Source: an uncultured Clostridia bacterium (lineage in GTDB: Bacteria > Bacillota > Clostridia > Christensenellales > Borkfalkiaceae). From it: a stretch of 46,946 nucleotides of DNA. The position numbers were made by a program, and so were the translations under genes. Position 1 is the first letter of the stretch; each line of letters begins with the position of its first letter. The notes under the pieces are model-generated. The model worked only from the letters and a program-made list of their open reading frames with translations. It did not search any database and had not been told where the DNA came from. Shown piece after piece: positions 18,423 to 28,127 of the stretch. The stretch is taken from assembly GCA_934254815.1 (NCBI GenBank), contig CAKQME010000016.1, positions 1 through 46,946 of the forward strand, written 5' to 3'.

Positions 18423-19355
18423 TTAACCTTTTAAGCCGCCTATGGACATATTCTTGAAAATAATGTTGGAACAACTCGCATAGACGATTAGCAAAGGAAT
18501 CGTTGAAACCATCAATCCTGCGTAATACGCGGGGAAATCTCCCGACCGTGTGGACGTCAATTTTAACCTGTATAAACCCGACGCTATTGTAGGATAATCC
18601 GGGAAATACAGCAAAGACGCTTCGTAATTGTTCCAGGACGTTATAAATGTTATTATACATAGCGTTACTACCGCCATCTTGGCCTGCGGTAACATAACTT
18701 TGATAAACGCGGTAAAATCTCCGCCGCCGTCTAGGAACACGGCTTCAGCGTAACTCCAGGATATGTTTTTGAAGAACCCATACATAACCAGAAAGTTAAA
18801 ACCCCAACCTGTCAAATGGCTTATCAATACCCACAACGGCGTATTGTAAAGCCCTAACGAATGAGCAAGTTTAATCGAAGACCCCGTCGTTCCGATTACG
18901 GGAATCGTCATACTGAATACTATCAACGCATATATCAAGCCGCGAGATCTGAAATTGTATCTCGATAATACATACCCCGTACAACAACACATCGAAACAG
19001 ATCCGAACACCGTAAAAACGCAATACCAAACGCTATTTAAAAGCATATTGTACAGGTACACGCTCTCTCCGTGAGTGTTGAAAACCGATAATTTTAAAAC
19101 ATTGCGATAGTTTTCAAAATGCCATACTTTAGGAAGTGAAAACGGATTGTATCCGGGTCGCGTACGAATAAGGACGTATGAAAGCGAATCCTGAAAAGAA
19201 TTTATAAGTAAAAACAACAACGGATAGAGTAGCACGAAACTATACAGCGCAAATATTACAAAAACTACGGAAAATAAAACTTTTTCGCCTTTCGTACGCT
19301 TTGTCAAAATATACGCTTCTTCTTTCGAATGCTTCATCTTTTTAAATTTCAACAT
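18423..19355 (-). CDS. ABC sugar permease, LplC type
   Basis: A 310-residue permease with six predicted helices. The cytoplasmic EAA loop reads YAEAVFLDGGGDFTAFIKVMLP, where the coupling-helix glycine pattern is clear. The N-terminal helix (FSVVFVIFALYSFVLLYPLL) and the NSVWY and IPVIGTT segments are typical of the LplC/MalG side of CUT1 transporters. The start has AAGGGGGT seven bases before the ATG. It pairs with the LplB-type permease 11 bases upstream, and the two form the membrane channel for the lipoprotein encoded next. Confidence 0.92.
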   Translation of the reverse strand: MLKFKKMKHSKEEAYILTKRTKGEKVLFSVVFVIFALYSFVLLYPLLFLLINSFQDSLSYVLIRTRPGYNPFSLPKVWHFENYRNVLKLSVFNTHGESVYLYNMLLNSVWYCVFTVFGSVSMCCCTGYVLSRYNFRSRGLIYALIVFSMTIPVIGTTGSSIKLAHSLGLYNTPLWVLISHLTGWGFNFLVMYGFFKNISWSYAEAVFLDGGGDFTAFIKVMLPQAKMAVVTLCIITFITSWNNYEASLLYFPDYPTIASGLYRLKLTSTRSGDFPAYYAGLMVSTIPLLIVYASCSNIIFKNMSIGGLKG

Positions 19356-19366
19356 TTGTTACCCCC

Positions 19367-20395
19367 TTAATACTCCACACTATCAATTTTCTCTACGAGT
19401 TTTCTTGCCAAAAGAACCAACGGAACACCGATAAGCGTACAACATAAACCGGTAGCGGAAACGAGATTATACGCACCTCCGCTCGGTCCCATTCCGTCCG
19501 AACCGTACATTTGCTTGAATATCCAGAACGATATTGTCGAAGTATCGTAGTTACCGCCCGTAAACAACAGTATCGGTCCCGACGAGTTGAACAGTCCCGT
19601 CATTGCAAAGATAATTTGAGTGGAAAACGTCGGCCAAATTAGCGGGAATAATATAGTAATAAGTTCTCTTACGGGCCCTATACCGTCCAACTTTGCCGCC
19701 TCCAACACTTCGACGGGTATACGGGACATACCGCTTGTAAATAACAGAACGTTCGTGGTCAATCCTACTAAAACGCAATAGATCAAAATAGTTTGCGTTG
19801 CCGTTTCATACCTCGATAAGGGGCTTACCGGATTCGGAGTAAATCCAAACATCCTTTGTATTTCTCCCCAAGGTCCGCTCGGACTTACAAATTCCGAAAA
19901 AGCCGTAACCATAACAACGCTCGATATTATAGCGGGGAAATAAAAGATTATTCTGAACACCTTGTACCCAGCAATCCTTTTATAAAAAAAGTAACTTACA
20001 ATAAGGCATAGCGGCATAATTACGAGTACCGCAAGTCCGAAGTATTTCAGTGTGTTAATTAAAGAAATACCGAGTTCGTTGTTTATGGGTCTTACCACCA
20101 AATCCCAAACGTCTAAAAAATTAGTAAAACCCAAGGCTCCCGTTCTCGGATCCTGAAATGCCAACGCAATTGATTGAACGTTAACGAAAAGCCAAAATAC
20201 GAGCCAGTTCGCCACGGGGATAGCAAGCATAGCAATAATAAATATTGTTCGCTTTCTCTTCGCACTCAGAACGCCGTTATTATTCTTGTTGTCTTTACGA
20301 AATATTCCTGCTGTCGAATTTACGCAGAAGTCGTTTTTTCGACTCTCAACGTTTCGACTGCTTTCACCGTTATTCCCAGTGTTTTGTTTTATCAT
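19367..20395 (-). CDS. ABC sugar permease, LplB type
   Basis: A 342-residue permease with a long charged N-terminal extension of about 45 residues before the first helix (IFIIAMLAIPVANWLVFWLF). It has the EAA loop VEVLEAAKLDGIGPVRELITILFP near residues 225-250 and about six helices, like the LplB/MalF side of CUT1 transporters. The start follows AAAGGTGTGAATT. Together with the LplC-type protein it forms the permease heterodimer. Its neighbours are GH20 upstream and the second permease 11 bases downstream, so import and hydrolysis are co-regulated. Confidence 0.92.
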   Translation of the reverse strand: MIKQNTGNNGESSRNVESRKNDFCVNSTAGIFRKDNKNNNGVLSAKRKRTIFIIAMLAIPVANWLVFWLFVNVQSIALAFQDPRTGALGFTNFLDVWDLVVRPINNELGISLINTLKYFGLAVLVIMPLCLIVSYFFYKRIAGYKVFRIIFYFPAIISSVVMVTAFSEFVSPSGPWGEIQRMFGFTPNPVSPLSRYETATQTILIYCVLVGLTTNVLLFTSGMSRIPVEVLEAAKLDGIGPVRELITILFPLIWPTFSTQIIFAMTGLFNSSGPILLFTGGNYDTSTISFWIFKQMYGSDGMGPSGGAYNLVSATGLCCTLIGVPLVLLARKLVEKIDSVEY

Positions 20396-20457
20396 AATTC
20401 ACACCTTTATTAAATATTTTTATTTTTAAGTTATTCATTTTTATCGTCGGAGAAATA

Positions 20458-22311
20458 TTATACGTCCACCTCGGTATAACCGTCGAAAGCGTTGACGCTC
20501 GCTATCGCCTCGTAGGAAAATAAGTCGCATCGATCACCTGCTCTCTTTCTTGAAATTGCCGCAGGAATAAGTTCTTCTTCGAGTTCGGGGATATTGTCCG
20601 TTTTTCCGTCAAGATACTCTTTCAATCTATCTTTGCAACCGAAAAGTCGTTCTTTTAATCCGCCCAACCTGATCTCCTGAATTTCAAGTCCTTGAGGCTT
20701 GTTTTCTATAAGCCATTGTTTGCGATAGAGTTTTATGAAAATTTCGAGTCTGAAAATTATTTCTTCCAAATCGCATACGCACTTACCAAGTTCCGTTAAG
20801 TTTTTCGCTCTATACGCATTCCTTAACCGGATACCAATATCGTATTTTAAATATAAAACCCGGTTAAGCGCATAAGCCGTTTCAAATAAATATCCGTATT
20901 CGCCGCCGCGCAAAGTTTTCACGGATTCGCCGGCAACCTTAAAGAACTCTTTATCTTCGGATTTTATAACGGCGTCGCAGTACCCTAAAAACACGTCGTT
21001 ATACAGTCCGTATTTTGCGGGATTCCCCACGTCATCGGTACACTTGCCACAAAAAGTCTGTGCTTCCTCTATTTTTATAAAGTCGTCAAAATCGTACCCC
21101 GTAAGCGTTTTAAACTCTTTTTTTAGTCTTTCTTTCGGTATTCCTTTGGCTGTGTAAGAATAATGCACGATTGCAGGAAGTGCAGCAAAAACGGGACATT
21201 CGCCGCCGTTATCTCCCCACACGGTTTCGACAAGATATTCAACGCCGTTGTTTTTCGCTGCGCGAATCGCCGCTTCGGCAACTTTCATAGAGTAAGTAAG
21301 ATGAGGTATAAACCCTCTGTTTACTTGCGCTGTTCCTCCCGCGAACCATACGGAATTTTTGAATTGTTTATGGAATTTTATTTTTTCAGAATAATGCTCT
21401 TCGTTTAAGCCGCTGTAATCCCAATGCCACAATGTAAGATTTTTAGGCACTTTATTTAATATTTCTTCCGGGATCTTGTATTCTCCGTTTTCGGTCCTGA
21501 ATTTTTCGTCCGAATAAGCAATTCGCCACAACATGTCGCTCCATATTATCGGTTTTAAATTATACTTATCCGCAATAGCGCAAACTCTGTTAAGGTGTTC
21601 CAAGAAAATATCAAATTTAGGGCGACATCCGTTTTCGTCCATATACTTCCCTCGTCCCAAAAGCCACGCCTCGTCCATTCCGACGTGTATTTTATCGGAA
21701 GTAAAACAATCGGAAAGAGTAGCGAACATTTCATCAATCAATTCATAAGTTCTTTCGCTTCCGACAAGTAAAATATCCGAACAATCAAAGCATTTAAAGT
21801 GGCTGTACTTATAACGGGTAAGTTGATTCATATGAGCAAGAGTTTGTACGTTTGGTATAAGTTCCACTCCCCACTTGTCGGCATATGCGTTAAGTTCTTT
21901 CAATTCGGAAACAGTATATTTACCTCTTAAATACCCAAACATCGGCTCCTCTTTTATTTCATATGTATCTTCCATATAAAGCAAAACCGATGAATAACCT
22001 GCAGCGGCGGCAATTCTTATGAGTTTTTTTACCGTTCTATCGTTTCTCACGGCGTTTCTCGAACAGTCTAACATAAGGCTGACACCGTTAAAGTTCTTGT
22101 TTTCAATTATGTCGAAATCGTCGGAATCTTCATAAGATTTTAAAATGAGCGCAGCCCTGACTATATCTCTCGTTTTTTCGTATCTTACTATAGTTTTACC
22201 GTTCTTTCTTAGTACTTCGAGCGCGTCGTTACAAACGACAAACTGAGTATCCGATGGAAATTCATATCCGATCTCTTTTTTAATTTCATTGATAATTTCC
22301 GTACTTCTCAC
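20458..22311 (-). CDS. GH20 exo-beta-hexosaminidase, GcnA type
   Basis: A 617-residue protein starting at a GTG (22311) with AAAGGA upstream, only 8 bases after the previous stop. The barrel begins about residue 70 (GVSLMLDCSRNAVRN). YMEDTYEI, FGYLRGKYT, VQTLAHMNQ and the catalytic Asp-Glu pair in IHVGMDEAW follow. These match the GcnA-type branch of GH20 as I recall it; streptococcal GcnA cleaves terminal beta-GlcNAc or GalNAc. There is no signal peptide, so it probably acts in the cytoplasm on imported oligosaccharides. It sits between the GH106-like gene and the permeases, supporting HexNAc-containing substrates. Confidence 0.88.
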   Translation of the reverse strand: MRSTEIINEIKKEIGYEFPSDTQFVVCNDALEVLRKNGKTIVRYEKTRDIVRAALILKSYEDSDDFDIIENKNFNGVSLMLDCSRNAVRNDRTVKKLIRIAAAAGYSSVLLYMEDTYEIKEEPMFGYLRGKYTVSELKELNAYADKWGVELIPNVQTLAHMNQLTRYKYSHFKCFDCSDILLVGSERTYELIDEMFATLSDCFTSDKIHVGMDEAWLLGRGKYMDENGCRPKFDIFLEHLNRVCAIADKYNLKPIIWSDMLWRIAYSDEKFRTENGEYKIPEEILNKVPKNLTLWHWDYSGLNEEHYSEKIKFHKQFKNSVWFAGGTAQVNRGFIPHLTYSMKVAEAAIRAAKNNGVEYLVETVWGDNGGECPVFAALPAIVHYSYTAKGIPKERLKKEFKTLTGYDFDDFIKIEEAQTFCGKCTDDVGNPAKYGLYNDVFLGYCDAVIKSEDKEFFKVAGESVKTLRGGEYGYLFETAYALNRVLYLKYDIGIRLRNAYRAKNLTELGKCVCDLEEIIFRLEIFIKLYRKQWLIENKPQGLEIQEIRLGGLKERLFGCKDRLKEYLDGKTDNIPELEEELIPAAISRKRAGDRCDLFSYEAIASVNAFDGYTEVDV

Positions 22312-22319
22312 CGTTCCTT

Positions 22320-24695
22320 TTACGCAACGACTTCTTCGTCGACCTCTATTTCTTTTATTTTGTATAAGTTGATTTTACCGGTAAAACCGCCCGCGGGGGC
22401 GTTTCGTTCGTGTTTTATCATTCTATCGCTGTACGGTCCGATTATTATTTTATCCGTCTTTTCAAAATAATCGGTAACCGCACAGGCGTTTGCATAAGTC
22501 GTCGAAACGAATATCTCTATTTTTTCGCCACCGATAAGGCGTACGTCGCAAACATATGGCGGCATCGTTATCTCGCTCACCTTTTGTCCGTCAACAAAAA
22601 CCTTTGTAAAATAACGCGGTTCGGTAAGTTCCAAACGATAATCGCCGTGTTCCAGACTTTTTGGCACATACGCCGTATAAACAACTTCACCGGAAAAATC
22701 TTTCGGCATATACCTAACCTGAACTTCTTCGTCAACCGTTTCAGTGTTTACGCCACTTTTAATTGTATACCGTTTAACTATTCGCGCGGTTTTGCATTTT
22801 ATTTCCGCCGTTTTCTCATATTTTTTACTCAGGGCGGATAAAACACGTTTAGTTACGAGAAACATTTTACCCTCGCCGCGGCAAAGCGACAATTGCATTT
22901 CGACGCCGCTTTTCGTCTTTTTTCCGTTCGTTGCATAAAGTTTGCCGCTGCGCAAATCTATTTCATAAACGTTATCGTTTTCAAACAACGTAATCGCGGT
23001 ATTTTTATAATCTCCGCTTTCGTTTGTAACGAAATATAATCGTTCGTCATCTTTTTCAATACAGCGGTATCTTACAAAACTTTCGCATTTTAAAACAGGG
23101 CTTGCTTCGCCTTTGTATTTTAGCAGTTCGGCTTTGACGTTTTCTTTTTCATACGGGCAGTACGGAGCGTATATTACGTCATATTTTACACTTTTGTCTT
23201 TTTGCAAAAGGAAATCTTCGTCTACAAGGTCGAAACAAACTCCTTTTGCTTCTAGTTCGGACCCGATTTTTTCAAAACTATCCTTTGACGCTTTTCCATC
23301 TTCGCCACCGACGCTAATCGACCTATAGGGATAATACAATGCAGTATTTATACGCGCTTGACCGCTACGCATAAGATAGCATAATCTGGATGTATACGTA
23401 TTTATTTCCCTCAAATTATCGAATCCGCAATTTTCTATTATGAAATTCGGTCTGTACTGAAAAGGCAATGCTCCTTTTTTTTCATAAGACATCGTCATAA
23501 AGTTAAAAACGTTTATGCCGCGTACAGCCTGAAAATTTATTACAAAACGCATCTCCTCGGGCGTAACCTGCGCTCCGTAAACAGCAAAACTTTCGGACAG
23601 TGCCGCCGTAGTTCCCGTTTGACGCGCGGCAGACGATGCGATCAAAGGGAAAAACTCATACCCTTCAAAACAGCATTTCCCGTCATTCGGGTATGAAATC
23701 TGCCTCCAAATAACGTCAATTCCGGGAATATCGTAACTACGCAAAAGTTTTAATGTGTTTCCATAATATACCTGAGTAAAACCGTCGGACATATTATCCA
23801 AATCCAAATGTCCCACGCTTTTCATATTGTGAGCGTTAAGCCAACGTTTCATAGGCTTAAAATAATTTTCGTTTACAATTTCGCCGCAAAGCATAATATA
23901 GTCTGCGCGCGCAGTTTTTTCCGCAATGCTTTCTGCCGTTTTTACCCCGGTTATGACGGGCATAAAATCCGCTATGTCGTATCCGTATTTATCTTTGAAA
24001 GCCCTTTCCATTCCGTTCGTCCAATTGCCCATATGGGCCTCATCGTCAAACATATACCCGGCTTCCTGCATCAACTTTTCACCTAACCCGTTGAGAAGTT
24101 TTTCGTGTGTCAACTCTAAAAACAACTCGGTCGTCTTTCTATCGGCAATATCCGCTTGGTTTTCCGAATACCGCGGATTGATTTTGCACGTATCGGCGTA
24201 AGAATAAATAGTTAAATCCCCGTCTCGCGCGAATGTATAACCGTCATTAACTCGTATTCCTTCAAAAAAAGCCGAAATATGTTCATTTTTCATATGATAA
24301 ACTTCGCCTTTTTTTACAGTTTCTTTTTCAGGATAGACTGTTTTTACATGTAAGGACGAATCTTTTTTTACAACGGCTCCGGTAGCCATACCCGACGGAA
24401 ACCCGCCCTCATTGTAAAGCCATACGCGCATTTTCTTTTCTGCGGCATATGTATGAGCGTAACGAAGTAAATCAATATAATCGTCAGTCAAATAATCCGG
24501 CTCCAAAAAAGTTTTTCTCCTTTCGGGTAAGAAATTTTTCGGTTCTGCCAAAATATAAAACGCTTTTATCCCTTGCGTAAGCATTTCGTCAATACGCTTT
24601 TTTATTCCGTCTCTCGTTATGCTTCCGTTCCAAAACCAAGTATAAACAGGTTCGTACTCGCAGGAAATATTTCTAAAACTCTCATCAAATCCCAT
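22320..24695 (-). CDS. GH106-like glycoside hydrolase, putative alpha-L-rhamnosidase
   Basis: The start at 24695 (MGFDESF) is supported by AAGAGGTAAAA directly upstream; a longer frame opens at 24722 but would read through that site. The protein has about 791 residues. The N-terminus YTWFWNGSITRDGIKKRIDE, then LYNEGGFPSG, resembles the WWWPGN...T-R-E-G-I...EM entry of GH106-type enzymes. A long barrel follows (FDDEAHMGNW, GHLDLDNMSDG, TTAALSESFAVYG), then C-terminal sandwiches. The E residues in DDEAH and LSESF are candidate catalytic acids. The family call is by pattern only. It lacks a signal peptide, and it is the first gene of the leftward operon. Confidence 0.72.
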   Translation of the reverse strand: MGFDESFRNISCEYEPVYTWFWNGSITRDGIKKRIDEMLTQGIKAFYILAEPKNFLPERRKTFLEPDYLTDDYIDLLRYAHTYAAEKKMRVWLYNEGGFPSGMATGAVVKKDSSLHVKTVYPEKETVKKGEVYHMKNEHISAFFEGIRVNDGYTFARDGDLTIYSYADTCKINPRYSENQADIADRKTTELFLELTHEKLLNGLGEKLMQEAGYMFDDEAHMGNWTNGMERAFKDKYGYDIADFMPVITGVKTAESIAEKTARADYIMLCGEIVNENYFKPMKRWLNAHNMKSVGHLDLDNMSDGFTQVYYGNTLKLLRSYDIPGIDVIWRQISYPNDGKCCFEGYEFFPLIASSAARQTGTTAALSESFAVYGAQVTPEEMRFVINFQAVRGINVFNFMTMSYEKKGALPFQYRPNFIIENCGFDNLREINTYTSRLCYLMRSGQARINTALYYPYRSISVGGEDGKASKDSFEKIGSELEAKGVCFDLVDEDFLLQKDKSVKYDVIYAPYCPYEKENVKAELLKYKGEASPVLKCESFVRYRCIEKDDERLYFVTNESGDYKNTAITLFENDNVYEIDLRSGKLYATNGKKTKSGVEMQLSLCRGEGKMFLVTKRVLSALSKKYEKTAEIKCKTARIVKRYTIKSGVNTETVDEEVQVRYMPKDFSGEVVYTAYVPKSLEHGDYRLELTEPRYFTKVFVDGQKVSEITMPPYVCDVRLIGGEKIEIFVSTTYANACAVTDYFEKTDKIIIGPYSDRMIKHERNAPAGGFTGKINLYKIKEIEVDEEVVA

Positions 24696-24793
24696 TTTTA
24701 CCTCTTGAAATATTTTTATCACACAAATAAGAATATTTCAATACCTTATTATGCTAAAAACATATTTTATCTTGCTTACATTTCACATTACTA

Positions 24794-24822
24794 TTGACAT
24801 TTATTTTCATTTTATTTATAAT
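24794..24822 (+). promoter_or_regulatory. Consensus sigma-A promoter of the divergent AraC gene
   Basis: TTGACA (24794-24799), a 17-bp spacer and TATAAT (24817-24822) form a perfect vegetative promoter. Transcription would begin near 24829. This rules out the ATG at 24751 as the start of the AraC gene and supports 24850. Confidence 0.88.
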
Positions 24823-24849
24823 GAAATAAAAAGGATTTTCACAATAATT

Positions 24850-25716
24850 ATGGCTACCGAACACTTTATAAATTTTCATTCGGACGATTTGTCCTTTCTT
24901 TATCATAATACAACGGATACTTTCGACTCCTTTACTAATCTTGTCCCGTTTTCCCATTCACACCAGCATTACGAGATAATTCAACTTTTAGAGGGGGATG
25001 TAGATTTTATTATCGAGGGCAGAATTTTTCATATGCAAACGGGAGATATTTTACTGATCGGTGCCAGGAGTTTTCATACCAGAAAATTAAATTCTAACGT
25101 ATATAAACGTAGAGTTATCGAATTTGAAAGCACGTATTTACAAATTTCCGAAGCAATGTTAAAAAAACTTCTGTTACCCTACGACCAAAACAATCAAGAG
25201 TTTAATTTTATACCTTCGCAAATTGTCAAAAAAAATCATATAGATTTGTTTTTTGATAAAATTGAAGATACTATTAACGATGTGAATAAGTCAAACGATT
25301 TTATTCCTATCCATATTTTGTCTTTATTAGTCGAGTTTAACAGCATACTTAACTCCGCTCAAAAAAATAATCAGGCAAACAACTATACTCTCCAAATAAT
25401 AAGCGACATTATTAAATATATAGACAACAATATATCGCAGAAAATAACTTTGGACGATTTAGAAAATTTTGTTCATTTATCTAAATATTACATTTCACAT
25501 CTCTTTAAAAACGTAATGGGAATATCCGTCGTTAATTATATTATCGAACGAAAAATACGCTATGCCGAACAACTTATTCGACAAGGAATACGCCCTACTC
25601 AAGCAAGTATTATGGTTGGTTACTACAACTATGCGAATTTCTATGAAAATTATAAAAAACTAACCAAAACAAACCCCAAAAACACCACCACAATAATAAA
25701 CATTAAAATCGAATAA
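24850..25716 (+). CDS. AraC-family transcriptional regulator, divergent from the glycan operon
   Basis: A 288-residue regulator. The N-terminal half is a cupin-like sensing domain (HSHQHYEIIQLLEG, then GDILLIGARSFHT). The C-terminal 100 residues are the double helix-turn-helix (ITLDDLENFVHLSKYYISHLF, then a second helix pair ending NYANFYENYKKLTKTNP). The start at 24850 is set by the consensus promoter at 24794-24822. It is divergent from the first gene of the operon with 154 bases between the starts, the usual arrangement for a local activator that senses an imported sugar. The ligand is unknown. Confidence 0.9.
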   Translation: MATEHFINFHSDDLSFLYHNTTDTFDSFTNLVPFSHSHQHYEIIQLLEGDVDFIIEGRIFHMQTGDILLIGARSFHTRKLNSNVYKRRVIEFESTYLQISEAMLKKLLLPYDQNNQEFNFIPSQIVKKNHIDLFFDKIEDTINDVNKSNDFIPIHILSLLVEFNSILNSAQKNNQANNYTLQIISDIIKYIDNNISQKITLDDLENFVHLSKYYISHLFKNVMGISVVNYIIERKIRYAEQLIRQGIRPTQASIMVGYYNYANFYENYKKLTKTNPKNTTTIINIKIE

Positions 25717-25861
25717 GCTCAAGAATACCATAAAGATTTATCATAGAATGCTTGCATCAAAATATATCGGAACTCCACAATTTATGCGTTTTGTGCAAAT
25801 TCTACCGCTAAATTATTCTCTTTTATTTTATATTTTCTAAAAAAATACACGAGGTTGCACT

Positions 25862-26677
25862 GTGTTATTAAAAAGTAAAAACTATTTCAAGGCTCAAAGC
25901 AATTTTTTTTCTAAACTTTCAACCGTGAATGACAACAACGATCATAGCCACGAATTTATTGAGATTTTTTACGTTGTATCGGGTTCGGCATACCATACGC
26001 TTAACGGTATAAAGTCAAAAATTGTCCCCGGAGATATTTATATTATTAGGCTGTCCGACTCTCATTACTTTTCTAAAATAGAAAACGAAAATATACTTCA
26101 CCGCGACTTTCTTATTAAGGAAGACGCCTTTAAATCCGTTTGCGCTACCTTATCCGACAATTTTTACGAAAAAATTTTAAGCGGATACTGCGTCTGCTTT
26201 AATTTGAGTTCCAACGCAATTGCCAAAAACGAGAACGCCTTTAAATCTATATTGTATCATTCTTATAACTCACCGAAAACATCCGAAATATTATATAAAT
26301 TTCTAATTTTAGATATTTTAAAGGCATATTTTAACAGCCAAATTTCGGAAGCCCCTAAACAGAAACAATCTAAACAAATTATTTCGCGCATACTTGAAAC
26401 GCTCAACAAGCCCGAATCTTTTTCACTTTCGGCAAAGCAAGTTTTAAACAACTTACAATACGACCATTCTTATATATGCAAACTATTTAAAGCCCACACG
26501 GGCATAACGATGAGTGAATATATAAATAACAATCGGTTAGAACACGCCTACACGCTGATAAAATCAAGCTCTATGTCGCTCCAAGAAATAGCCTATATCG
26601 TAGGGTACCAAAACTACTCATACTTCTATAGAGCATTCATAAAACACTTTAAATCCACACCTAAAAAACTCAATTAG
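25862..26677 (+). CDS. AraC-family transcriptional regulator
   Basis: A 271-residue regulator starting at GTG (25862) with GAGG seven bases upstream. The cupin region contains HSHEFIEIFYVVSG and PGDIYIIRLSDSHYF; the AraC helix-turn-helix pair is at about residues 175-270 (FSLSAKQVLNNLQYDHSYICKLF... YQNYSYFYRAFIKHFKSTPK). It differs strongly from the first AraC protein, so this is not a recent duplication. It lies between that gene and an SGNH hydrolase gene that has its own promoter. Control of the hydrolase gene, of the glycan operon, or of both is possible. Confidence 0.9.
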   Translation: MLLKSKNYFKAQSNFFSKLSTVNDNNDHSHEFIEIFYVVSGSAYHTLNGIKSKIVPGDIYIIRLSDSHYFSKIENENILHRDFLIKEDAFKSVCATLSDNFYEKILSGYCVCFNLSSNAIAKNENAFKSILYHSYNSPKTSEILYKFLILDILKAYFNSQISEAPKQKQSKQIISRILETLNKPESFSLSAKQVLNNLQYDHSYICKLFKAHTGITMSEYINNNRLEHAYTLIKSSSMSLQEIAYIVGYQNYSYFYRAFIKHFKSTPKKLN

Positions 26678-26831
26678 CAACTTCTCGCATAGAAGATTAA
26701 AATATCATATAATCATTTTCACCTCAATATCTTCGATTTCATTATACACCCCACAAACGGATTAAGCAATATACGCCACATTGCAAAACATACACTGCAT
26801 TGTGTAATAAATTGATTTTAGAAATAATCGT

Positions 26832-26859
26832 TTGACTTTTTTACTTAGTAAAATATAAT
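26832..26859 (+). promoter_or_regulatory. Promoter of the SGNH hydrolase gene with palindromic spacer
   Basis: TTGACT (26832-26837), a 16-bp spacer and TATAAT (26854-26859). The spacer holds a perfect 15-bp palindrome (TTTTACTTAGTAAAA, 26839-26853), a candidate repressor operator. The coding start follows at 26892 behind AAAGGAG. Confidence 0.8.
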
Positions 26860-26891
26860 TCAATTAGACTGCATACAATAAAGGAGTTTAT

Positions 26892-27956
26892 ATGAATATT
26901 GACGATTATTATGCGCAATATGTATCCAACACGTTGGCAGGAACAAGCAATCAACTATTTTACAATCAAAGCGTCAAAGCAACCGCTTATGCATTTTACC
27001 GCATTTTTGCCGCAGGACAATTTGATTATTCGTTACTCTACACCAACACGATAGACAGCACCTATGCCGACGGCAGTATCAGCAAACGTAACGACTCATG
27101 CGGAAAATGGTATATCAAAAGCCTGTCAGTTTCACCCGTCAACGAAATAACGACAGTCGATTTACCTGAAATTCAACTTACATTTAACGGAGAAAAGAGT
27201 AAAATCGTTCTCCCCGACGAAATATTTTTTACCGATAAAATATCTTTAAACGTCAAACCGAACGAATATTTACGAGTAAAAATCGTATATAACGGCGAAA
27301 AAATCCCGTGTCATCTCGAAAACCAAATTCCTACTTTTAAAAACGAGGGCGATGGTGTCAAAGCGAATAAATTGTTGCCGCTTCCGTCGATGATCGGCGT
27401 TAATCGCAAAATTGAAAAGCGCATCGTTTTTTGGGGCGACAGCATCACCCAGGGTATAGGCTGTAAAGAAAATTCGTACCTGAATTATTGCGCCGTATGC
27501 GCCAAAGCGTTAGGGGTTAAATATTCTTTTTGGAATTTGGGTATAGGCTACGGCAGGGCAACCGATGCGGCGACTAACAAAGCGTGGGCAAAAAAAGCAG
27601 TCAACTGCGATACCGCTATCGTTTGTTTCGGCGTTAACGATATTTTCCGTGTCGGTGATTATAGAAAAATTATAACGGCATACGATAAAATTACAAAAAT
27701 ATTATCCGGAAAACAAATTATTTTTCAATGCATTCCACCGTTTGATTACACAAAAGAACAAGGCGAATTATGGCTCAAGTTAAACAAGTATATCAAAAAC
27801 GAAATAAGCAAAAAAGTTTTTGCGATTTTTGACCCCTCACCTATTTTATCCGACGAAAAAGACATTTTCCATGCAAAATACGGCGGACATCCAAACGAAG
27901 ACGGATCGTTTTTATGGGGAAATGCCTTATATGCTTTTCTTAAAGACAAATTATGA
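26892..27956 (+). CDS. SGNH/GDSL-type carbohydrate esterase
   Basis: A 354-residue cytoplasmic protein behind an excellent site (AAAGGAGTTTAT then ATG). Residues about 1-170 form a beta-sandwich, and the rest is an SGNH fold: block I FWGDSITQG (nucleophile Ser near residue 184), the Gly region NLGIGYGRA, GVNDIF (near 247, block III) and an Asp/His region GGHPNEDG (near 331, catalytic His). This two-domain layout is seen in CE-type deacetylases that remove acetyl groups from sugars. No signal peptide is visible. It has its own promoter and terminator. De-acetylation of imported glycans is a reasonable inference. Confidence 0.82.
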   Translation: MNIDDYYAQYVSNTLAGTSNQLFYNQSVKATAYAFYRIFAAGQFDYSLLYTNTIDSTYADGSISKRNDSCGKWYIKSLSVSPVNEITTVDLPEIQLTFNGEKSKIVLPDEIFFTDKISLNVKPNEYLRVKIVYNGEKIPCHLENQIPTFKNEGDGVKANKLLPLPSMIGVNRKIEKRIVFWGDSITQGIGCKENSYLNYCAVCAKALGVKYSFWNLGIGYGRATDAATNKAWAKKAVNCDTAIVCFGVNDIFRVGDYRKIITAYDKITKILSGKQIIFQCIPPFDYTKEQGELWLKLNKYIKNEISKKVFAIFDPSPILSDEKDIFHAKYGGHPNEDGSFLWGNALYAFLKDKL

Positions 27957-28091
27957 TTTTTCAAAATATTTATTTAGCCTAGCCATAAATAAATTACACA
28001 CTTACTTTTTGCAACTTACATAATAAAAGAAAAAGATATTAAAATACACAAAATAAGATTAAATATTAAAATGTTTACCAATTAAATATCT

Positions 28092-28117
28092 AAAGCAAGA
28101 TTGAAAAATCTTGCTTT
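28092..28117 (+). terminator. Intrinsic terminator after the SGNH hydrolase gene
   Basis: A perfect 10-bp stem, AAAGCAAGAT (28092-28101) with 28108-28117, a 6-nt loop and a T-rich tail (TTTTATTTTT). It lies about 135 bases beyond the hydrolase stop; the bases between hold no convincing gene. Confidence 0.85.
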
Positions 28118-28127
28118 TTTATTTTTC

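Noticed and set aside
24751..24849. Upstream ATG extending the first AraC protein
   Set aside because: It precedes a consensus promoter (24794-24822), so the transcript would not contain it.
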